From the NCBI GenBank assembly GCA_964555705.1, contig CAZKTN010000005.1:44270-108269 (forward strand): a DNA stretch of 64,000 nt. The letters are read 5' to 3'. The position numbers and the translations under genes were made by a program. The DNA comes from ZLKRG44 sp964555705. Its GTDB lineage: Bacteria; Planctomycetota; Phycisphaerae; Phycisphaerales; SM1A02. Shown one piece after another: positions 58,611 through 64,000 of the stretch (position 1 is the stretch's first letter; each line of letters begins with the position of its first letter). Under the pieces are notes generated by a model. That model saw nothing but the letters and a program-made list of their open reading frames with translations. It was not told the origin of the DNA and did no database searches.

Positions 58611-59183
58611 CTAGAACTTCACCTGCGGGACAGCGCGCTCGCCATCGTCGACCTTGAAGAACTCGAACGTGCGGAACCCAAAGATCCCGCCGATGATGTT
58701 CGTGGGGAACTGCTGCAGCGTGGAGTTGAAGCCTTCGGCGGACCCGTTGTAGCCGCCGCGTGCGGCTGAGATGCGGTTCTCGATGTCCGAGAGCTGCCCC
58801 TGCAGCTGCATGAAGTTCTCGTTCGCGCGCAGCTGCGGGTATGCCTCGGCCACCGCCATCAGCCGGCCGAGCGCGCCGGAGAGCACGCCCTCGGCGGCGA
58901 TCTTCTCGTCGACGCTGCGCGCGCCCATCGCTGCGGCGCGGGCCTGCGTCACTGCCTCGAAGGTGCCCTTCTCGTGCGTCGCGTACCCCTTCACAGTCTC
59001 GACGAGGTTCGGGATCAGGTCATGGCGACGCTTGAGCTGCACGTCGATCCCGCTGAACGCGCTCTCGGTCGACACCTTGAGACGAACGAGCGAGTTGTAG
59101 AGGCCGACCACCCACGCCCCAACGATGAGGACGAGCAGGATCAGGCCACCCAGAATCACCAGCGCAACAATTCCGAAGCCCAT
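58611..59183 (-). CDS. LemA family protein
   Basis: 190 residues. One N-terminal transmembrane helix (LVILGGLILLVLIVGAWVVG), then the helical LemA domain: YNSLVRLKVSTESAFSGIDV, QLKRRHDLIPNLVETVKGYA, EAYPQLRANENFMQLQGQLS and ENRISAARGGYN. The function of the family is unknown. The start has a perfect GGAGGT seven bases upstream and TATAAC (59204-59209) as -10, so this gene clearly uses a leader with a Shine-Dalgarno sequence. The -10 overlaps the stop codon of the EVE gene. Confidence 0.92.
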   Translation of the reverse strand: MGFGIVALVILGGLILLVLIVGAWVVGLYNSLVRLKVSTESAFSGIDVQLKRRHDLIPNLVETVKGYATHEKGTFEAVTQARAAAMGARSVDEKIAAEGVLSGALGRLMAVAEAYPQLRANENFMQLQGQLSDIENRISAARGGYNGSAEGFNSTLQQFPTNIIGGIFGFRTFEFFKVDDGERAVPQVKF

Positions 59184-59204
59184 GGGAGCAACCTCCGCGT
59201 CGTG

Positions 59205-59681
<477 letters not shown>

Positions 59682-59688
59682 CGGTTCC

Positions 59689-59694
59689 ACCTTA
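59689..59694 (-). promoter_or_regulatory. TAAGGT before the EVE gene: -10 or Shine-Dalgarno
   Basis: TAAGGT ends seven bases before the ATG at 59681 and fits both a -10 hexamer and the core of a Shine-Dalgarno AAGGTGG. Sequence alone cannot separate the two. Confidence 0.35.
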
Positions 59695-59737
59695 CATGAC
59701 GCGCGCGCAAGGGCCGCCCCGCGAGCCGCGCAGGCAA

Positions 59738-60442
59738 TCAGTTCCAGCTCATTCCCTTGGGCCAGTCGCGCGATCCCTGGCGGTCTGCGAGCGCCAGCAG
59801 CCGGTCCACGCGCTTGAGCTCGCGCCACACGAGTCCCGCGCGGCGGTTCGCATCGCCCTCGCTCAGGATTGCGTACCTGGCCTCGTCGTCCTTCACCATC
59901 GCGTAGGCCACAAGCTCAATCGCCACTCGGCATGGGAGGTCGTCGCGCTCGAGCCATGGGAGCACCACGCGCGCGCTCTGCAGGCGCTGCAGGCGAGGGC
60001 CCGCGAGCAGGCTTCGAAGCTCCCTGCGTGCGCCCGTCAGCCCGGTCACCGCCTGGTCCGGCAGCTCGAGCGGACCGAGCATCGCCTGCCGGTAGAGGCG
60101 CTCGCCCTCGGGCTCCTGCAGCTCGAGGATGCGTGCGCGGCACAGCCCGCGCAGCACAAGGTCGAAGCGTCCATCGGGGTAGCGCTGGTGCTCCGCAATG
60201 TGGCCGATGCACACCACATCGCGCACCCGCGGCGGGCGACCCATGTCCCGCGACGAGTTCGCCAGCGTCGCCATCGCGAACTGGCGTGTGCCGCCATCCT
60301 CGCGGAGCGCGTGCTCCACCATCTGGCGGTAGCGCGGCTCGAAGATGTGCAGCGGGAGCGCGGCATGCGGCATCAGCAGCACCCCAGGCAGCGGGAAGAG
60401 CGCGATGGGCTCTGAGAAGTTCACGCAGACCGTCTCGGCCAT
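59738..60442 (-). CDS. LON peptidase substrate-binding-domain protein
   Basis: 234 residues with only the N-terminal LON (PUA-like) domain and no AAA or protease part. Marks: ALFPLPGVLLMPHAALPLHI followed by FEPRYRQMVEHAL, VVCIGHIAEHQRYPDGRFD and LVLRGLCRARILELQ. Stand-alone LON-domain proteins are common, of unproven function, and possibly bind substrates for proteolysis. The C-terminal ~100 residues are helical. TAGCAT eight bases before the ATG gives a leaderless-type start. It is divergent from the NTF2-like gene. Confidence 0.9.
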   Translation of the reverse strand: MAETVCVNFSEPIALFPLPGVLLMPHAALPLHIFEPRYRQMVEHALREDGGTRQFAMATLANSSRDMGRPPRVRDVVCIGHIAEHQRYPDGRFDLVLRGLCRARILELQEPEGERLYRQAMLGPLELPDQAVTGLTGARRELRSLLAGPRLQRLQSARVVLPWLERDDLPCRVAIELVAYAMVKDDEARYAILSEGDANRRAGLVWRELKRVDRLLALADRQGSRDWPKGMSWN

Positions 60443-60450
60443 CGGTCCAA

Positions 60451-60456
60451 ATGCTA
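60451..60456 (-). promoter_or_regulatory. -10 element TAGCAT, 8 bases before LON-domain start
   Basis: TAGCAT on the minus strand, eight bases from the ATG at 60442. It lies 22 bases from the oppositely oriented TAGCCT at 60479-60484. Confidence 0.5.
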
Positions 60457-60478
60457 GGCAGCGTGATTCCGCGGCGCC

Positions 60479-60484
60479 TAGCCT
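60479..60484 (+). promoter_or_regulatory. -10 element TAGCCT deciding a GTG start
   Basis: TAGCCT is one base before ATG 60486 and seven bases before GTG 60492. An RNA starting six to seven bases after the hexamer would exclude the ATG, so the GTG is favoured. Confidence 0.45.
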
Positions 60485-60491
60485 GATGCCC

Positions 60492-61076
60492 GTGAGTGAG
60501 CTTCTCCAGCCCATCGCGGACAGGCCGTGGACGTGGATCACCCTCCTCTGCGTCACCGGGCTGGTGCTTGCGTGGATGGGCGTGCAGTCTGGGCGATGGA
60601 GGTGGCTTTCGGCGAGTGCGGCGTGCGGTGCGGCAGCGCTCGGCGTGGCGCTCATTGCGCGGTTCGTGCCCACCCCAGCGCTCATGGCCACCCAGTGCGT
60701 GCGCGGGCTCGTAGCCGCCGCCGAGGCGGGCGACATCGCCACCGCTCAGGGCCACTTTGCGCCCGATGCGTCGTGGCATATGCGATCGCGCGAAAGGCCT
60801 GGCATCGGACGCGAGCGCATCGACGCTGCCCTCAACGCGCTTGGCAGCCGGCACCGCATCGAGTCGAACGAGGAGGTGTCGCTCGAGGCCACGACAGAGG
60901 CACCCGACCTTGGCGTGGTCGAGGTCGGGTTCCGCACCGTGACCGCATCGAGCTACGGCATGGTGCCAACGCGGTGGCGCTTCGAGGTTCGCCGCGCGGG
61001 CGACGGGTCATGGCTCATCGAGCGCGTCACCTGGCTCACACTCGCAGGCCGCGACCCGCCCGATGGCGGATGGTGA
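60492..61076 (+). CDS. Membrane protein with NTF2-like C-terminal domain
   Basis: 194 residues. Two transmembrane helices at ~12-30 (WITLLCVTGLVLAWMG) and ~37-56, then a soluble domain (~65-185) that looks like a SnoaL/NTF2 fold: CVRGLVAAAEAGDIATAQGH with FAPDASW, GRERIDAALNALGSRH, and a final strand pair RWRFEVRRAGDGSWLIERV. The fold call is tentative and the function unknown. The start at GTG 60492 follows from the TAGCCT position; ATG 60486 is the alternative. The stop falls at the edge of the N gap, so its downstream context is unknown. Confidence 0.65.
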   Translation: MSELLQPIADRPWTWITLLCVTGLVLAWMGVQSGRWRWLSASAACGAAALGVALIARFVPTPALMATQCVRGLVAAAEAGDIATAQGHFAPDASWHMRSRERPGIGRERIDAALNALGSRHRIESNEEVSLEATTEAPDLGVVEVGFRTVTASSYGMVPTRWRFEVRRAGDGSWLIERVTWLTLAGRDPPDGGW

Positions 61077-61176
61077 NNNNNNNNNNNNNNNNNNNNNNNN
61101 NNNNNNNNNNNNNNNNNNNNNNNNNNNNNNNNNNNNNNNNNNNNNNNNNNNNNNNNNNNNNNNNNNNNNNNNNNNN
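61077..61176. other. Assembly gap (100 N)
   Basis: Exactly 100 N, the conventional filler for a scaffold gap of unknown length. Genes may be missing here, and the order of the two flanks rests on scaffolding only. Confidence 0.98.
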
Positions 61177-61178
61177 CG

Positions 61179-61184
61179 TAGCAT
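61179..61184 (+). promoter_or_regulatory. -10 element TAGCAT, 9 bases before threonine aldolase start
   Basis: TAGCAT begins two bases after the N gap and ends nine bases before the ATG at 61194. The -35 would be within the gap. Confidence 0.45.
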
Positions 61185-61193
61185 CGGCGCCAC

Positions 61194-62264
61194 ATGCACG
61201 CGATTGACCTGCGCAGCGACACCGTCACCCGCCCTACCGCAGCCATGCGCGCGGCGATGATGGCGGCGCCACTGGGCGACGACGTGCTCGGCGACGAGCC
61301 CACCGTGCAGGCGCTCGAGTCGAAGGTGGCGGACCTGCTCGGGACCGAAGCCGCGCTCTTCACTCCCAGCGGCACGATGGCCAACCAGCTCGCGATCCGC
61401 TGCCACTGCCAGCACGGCGACGAGATCTACGCGCACCGCGACAGCCACATTGTGCACTACGAGACGGCCGCACCCGCGGCGATCTCCGGATGCGCGATCA
61501 ATCCGCTTGACGGGCCTGGCGGGCTCTTCGATGCGGCCACGCTTCGAGGCTCGATCCGGCACGCCGACATCCACGCACCCGCGCCGCGCCTTGTGGTGAT
61601 GGAGAACACCCACAACCGCGGCGGCGGCACAGTGTGGCCGCTCGCGCAGCTTGCCGAGGTCGCAGAGGCTGCCCGCGAGCGACACCTCTCCGTGCACATC
61701 GACGGCGCACGCCTCTGGAACGCGTGCGTCGCCGCGGGATACGCGCCGCGCGAGGTGGCCGCGCACGCGGATACCGTCAGCGTCTGCTTCTCGAAGGGCC
61801 TGGGCGCACCCGTAGGCAGCGCGCTGGCAGGACCTGCCCCGCTCATCGCGCGCGCACGCCGCTTCAGGAAGATGCTCGGCGGCGGGATGCGGCAGTCGGG
61901 GTTCCTCGCGGCGGCCGCGATCCACGCGATCGACCATCACATCGAGCGGCTCTCCGACGACCACGCCAACGCGAGCCTGCTGGCCGACCTTCTGCAGGGC
62001 GCCGAGGGGATCGATGTCGATCCGCGGCCGCAGCCCATGGCCACCAACATGGTCTTCTTCACGCTGCGTGCGGGCATGCCTGAGGCCCGTCCATTCTGCG
62101 ACGCGCTTTCGCGCCACGGCGTGCTGCTCATCGCGATGGGCACGCGACGTGTGCGAGCGGTGACGCATCTCGACGCGCCCCGACGTGACATCGAGCGTGC
62201 GGCCACCATCATCCGCGATGCCCTCGCGCTGATGCGGCGCGAGCTCGCCGAGGCGAGCCGGTGA
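61194..62264 (+). CDS. Low-specificity threonine aldolase
   Basis: 356-residue PLP enzyme that splits threonine or allo-threonine to glycine and acetaldehyde. Marks: IDLRSDTVTRPTAAMRAAM, GDDVLGDEPTVQALE, ALFTPSGTMANQLAI (cofactor phosphate site), ENTHNRGGGTV, HIDGARLWNA (Asp for the pyridine N) and SVCFSKGLGAPVGS with the Schiff-base Lys. L- versus allo-specificity cannot be read. Its stop overlaps the next gene's GTG (GTGA), so the HAD phosphatase is co-translated. Confidence 0.92.
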   Translation: MHAIDLRSDTVTRPTAAMRAAMMAAPLGDDVLGDEPTVQALESKVADLLGTEAALFTPSGTMANQLAIRCHCQHGDEIYAHRDSHIVHYETAAPAAISGCAINPLDGPGGLFDAATLRGSIRHADIHAPAPRLVVMENTHNRGGGTVWPLAQLAEVAEAARERHLSVHIDGARLWNACVAAGYAPREVAAHADTVSVCFSKGLGAPVGSALAGPAPLIARARRFRKMLGGGMRQSGFLAAAAIHAIDHHIERLSDDHANASLLADLLQGAEGIDVDPRPQPMATNMVFFTLRAGMPEARPFCDALSRHGVLLIAMGTRRVRAVTHLDAPRRDIERAATIIRDALALMRRELAEASR

Positions 62265-62941
62265 GCGCGCTCGGCGCCATATTCGACCTCGACGGCACCC
62301 TCGTCGACACATGCGCGATGCACGAGCGCGCATGGGCGAACCTCGCGCACTCGCTCGCGCTCCCGATGTCGCGCGCCTTCTTCCTCGAGCACTTCGGCCG
62401 ACGCAACGAGCCCATCATCACGGCGCTCCACGAGCGTGCCGGGCGCACCGTGCCGCCTCCCGCGCGCATCCACGAGCTCGCAGAGCGCAAGGAGGAGGAG
62501 TTCCGCGCGATGCTCGCGGCGAACTTCCCGGCCATGCCCGGATCGCATGCGCTGCTGCGCGCGCTGCACGGCGCAGGATGGCGGCTCGCCGTCGGCTCGA
62601 GCGCGCCGCCCACCAACGTCGATGCGCACCTGCGCGGGCTCGGATGCCCCGAGCTCTTCGAGACGGTTGTGACAGGGGCGTGCGTCTCCCGCGGGAAGCC
62701 CGACCCCGACGTGTTCCTTCTCGCCGCGGAGCGCCTGCGCATACAGCCCTCGCATTGCGTTGTGATCGAGGATGCGGTGCCTGGCATCGAGGCCGCGCAC
62801 CGTGCAGGCATGGTGTGCGTGGCACTCTGCTCCGAGGGGCACACCCACGCAGAGCTCGCATCTGCCGACCTGACCGTCGACTCGCTCGACGAGCTCTCCG
62901 CTGCTCGGCTCGCTGCGCTCCTACCATCGGCGCATGCCTGA
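62261..62941 (+). CDS. HAD-superfamily phosphatase (beta-phosphoglucomutase-like)
   Basis: 226 residues, HAD subfamily IA. Motif I: AIFDLDGTLVDT (nucleophile Asp and acid/base Asp). Motif II: Ser in LAVGSSAPP. Motif III: Lys in SRGKPDPDVFLLAAE. Motif IV: VIEDAVPGIEAAHRAG. The helical cap lies between residues ~17 and 85. It acts on a small phosphorylated metabolite, and beta-phosphoglucomutase or a sugar phosphatase is equally possible. Starts at a GTG within the threonine aldolase stop. The 3' end overlaps the M29 gene by eight bases and contains its promoter element. Confidence 0.88.
   Translation: MSALGAIFDLDGTLVDTCAMHERAWANLAHSLALPMSRAFFLEHFGRRNEPIITALHERAGRTVPPPARIHELAERKEEEFRAMLAANFPAMPGSHALLRALHGAGWRLAVGSSAPPTNVDAHLRGLGCPELFETVVTGACVSRGKPDPDVFLLAAERLRIQPSHCVVIEDAVPGIEAAHRAGMVCVALCSEGHTHAELASADLTVDSLDELSAARLAALLPSAHA
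62922..62927 (+). promoter_or_regulatory. -10 element TACCAT inside the HAD gene, 6 bases before the M29 start
   Basis: TACCAT lies within the last codons of the HAD gene and is followed by CGGCGC and the ATG at 62934. It suggests that the aminopeptidase can be transcribed on its own as a leaderless message. Confidence 0.45.
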
Positions 62942-64000
62942 TCCGCGCATCGCCCGGCTCGCCAAGGTCATCGTCAGCCACTCGACATCTCTCAAGCCCG
63001 GGGAGCACGTGCTCATCGAGGCCTTCGACGCCCCTGACGACATCGTGATCGCATGCGTGGAGGAGGCTCGCCGCGCCGGCGCGCACCCGCACGTGGCGGT
63101 CCGCTCGATGCGCGTCATGCGCGCGCTCAACGAGTCATCTGCGCCCGAAGGGCTCGCCATGTGGGCTGACTGCGACCTGCATCGGATGACGCGCATGCAG
63201 GCCTACGTGGGCATCCGGGGCGCCGCCAACGCGAACGAGATGGCGGGCGTCCCCGACGAGCAGATGCGGCTCGTCGCGCGCACCTACCAGAAGCCCGTGC
63301 ACTTCGAGCGCCGCGTCAACCACACCAAGTGGGTCGTGCTCCGCTGGCCGACGCCGAGCATGGCCCAGCTCGCGCGCCGCTCCACGCGCGACTTCGAGGA
63401 CTTCTACTTCGACGTCTGCTGCGTCGACTACGCCGCGATGGCACGCGCCGTGGAGCCGCTCGCCGAGCGCATGCGCCGCGCCGACAGGGTGCACATCAAG
63501 GGTCCAGGCGACACTGACCTGACCTTCAGCATCAAGGGGATCGGCGTCGTGCCCTGCACCGGCGACCGCAACATCCCCGATGGCGAGTGCTTTACCGCAC
63601 CCGTGCGCGACTCGGTCGAGGGCGTTGTGCACTACAACGCACCGACGATCTACAACGGCGTGTCGTTCTCTAACGTTCGGCTCACGTTCCGCAAGGGTCG
63701 CATCGTGGAGGCCACCTGCGACGGCGACAGCGCGGCGCTCAATGCGATCTTCGACACCGATCCCGGCGCGCGCCACATCGGCGAGTTCGCGATCGGCTTC
63801 AACCCGCGCATCCTTCACCCGATGCAGGACATCCTCTTCGACGAGAAGATCGCGGGCAGCTTCCACTTCACGCCCGGCCGCTGCTACGAGGAGACCGACA
63901 ACGGCAACCAGAGCGAGATCCACTGGGACCTCGTCTGCATCCAGCGGCCTGAGTTCGGCGGCGGCACGATCAGCTTCGATGGCGAGGTCATCCGCCGCGA
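62934..64000 (+). CDS. M29-family aminopeptidase (partial, 3' end off right edge)
   Basis: At least 355 residues of a thermophilic-type M29 metalloaminopeptidase (AmpS/PepS family). The N-terminal alpha/beta region starts with LAKVIVSHSTSLKPGEHVLI. Likely metal ligands are the Glu in DGECFTAPV, the Glu in HIGEFAIGFNP, the His in GSFHFTPG, and His and Asp in EIHWDLV, in the usual order. These enzymes remove N-terminal residues and use two metal ions. The reading frame is open to the window end, where only the last stretch of the family is missing. The start overlaps the HAD stop by eight bases. Confidence 0.9.
   Translation, partial: MPDPRIARLAKVIVSHSTSLKPGEHVLIEAFDAPDDIVIACVEEARRAGAHPHVAVRSMRVMRALNESSAPEGLAMWADCDLHRMTRMQAYVGIRGAANANEMAGVPDEQMRLVARTYQKPVHFERRVNHTKWVVLRWPTPSMAQLARRSTRDFEDFYFDVCCVDYAAMARAVEPLAERMRRADRVHIKGPGDTDLTFSIKGIGVVPCTGDRNIPDGECFTAPVRDSVEGVVHYNAPTIYNGVSFSNVRLTFRKGRIVEATCDGDSAALNAIFDTDPGARHIGEFAIGFNPRILHPMQDILFDEKIAGSFHFTPGRCYEETDNGNQSEIHWDLVCIQRPEFGGGTISFDGEVIRR

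Overview
The window looks like chromosomal DNA of a Planctomycetota bacterium, most likely class Phycisphaerae. The reasons are very high GC, two type IV pilin-like proteins (one with the planctomycete H-X9-DG type C-terminus), a secreted dockerin protein, a DUF1080 (3-keto-disaccharide hydrolase) protein, a giant DUF4953-type metalloprotease, and a Gram-negative outer membrane set (LptD and an LpxH-like enzyme). The taxonomic call is inferred from protein content; there is no rRNA here. A 100-base run of N (61077-61176) shows this is an assembled draft scaffold. No CRISPR array, prophage, insertion sequence or plasmid marker was seen. No gene-free stretch exceeds about 260 bases.

Layout. 1-7.2 kb: a partial Xer recombinase, tRNA-Lys, then a coupled SNF2 helicase / SWIM zinc-finger pair and a SPINDLY-type O-GlcNAc transferase. 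7.2-11.2 kb: AmpG-like transporter, serine acetyltransferase and a secreted Gly/Arg-rich EF-hand protein. 11.4-17.1 kb: an ECF sigma / anti-sigma / PQQ-type sugar dehydrogenase operon, divergent from a DUF1080 / AI-2E-family permease / RNase H-like operon. 17.2-19.9 kb: a secreted lamin-tail + dockerin protein coupled to a pilin-like protein. 20-26 kb: choice-of-anchor-I protein, LpxH-like phosphatase coupled to a GT28 glycosyltransferase, chromate transporter, M48 lipoprotein protease, tRNA-Leu. 26.1-30.9 kb: CaiB-type CoA transferase, DUF1569, DUF1648, a small acidic protein, a B12-binding protein with the CarH light-sensor signature, and a YccA/BI-1 membrane protein. 31-37.7 kb: PilZ-like protein and a DUF4026-like / DUF2007 fusion / DUF58 / TgpA transglutaminase operon. 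37.7-47.2 kb: membrane protein, DUF4953 metalloprotease, LeuS, FolC, LOG-family protein. 47.2-53.2 kb: HrpB helicase, a membrane-anchored protein and a ribH-nusB-ftsY-pilin operon. 53.3-60.4 kb: UbiA-family protein, LptD, RuvB, LemA, EVE and LON-domain proteins. 60.5-64 kb: NTF2-like membrane protein, N gap, threonine aldolase, HAD phosphatase, partial M29 aminopeptidase.

How genes are expressed. Within operons, genes are chained by 4-base ATGA or GTGA overlaps (about ten cases), implying translational coupling. Most genes that begin a transcription unit have no Shine-Dalgarno sequence. Instead a TANNNT hexamer ends 6-11 bases before the start codon, which would put transcription initiation at or within a few bases of the start codon, i.e. 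leaderless mRNA. I count 20 such genes in this window, and the pattern also resolves several start codons (GTG at 23914, 28388 and 60492). A smaller class (xer, EF-hand protein, lamin-tail protein, LpxH-like, small acidic protein, YccA-like, LOG, LemA) has normal leaders with Shine-Dalgarno sequences. This two-class organisation is the most notable global signal in the window; the B12 photoreceptor-like protein is the most notable single gene.
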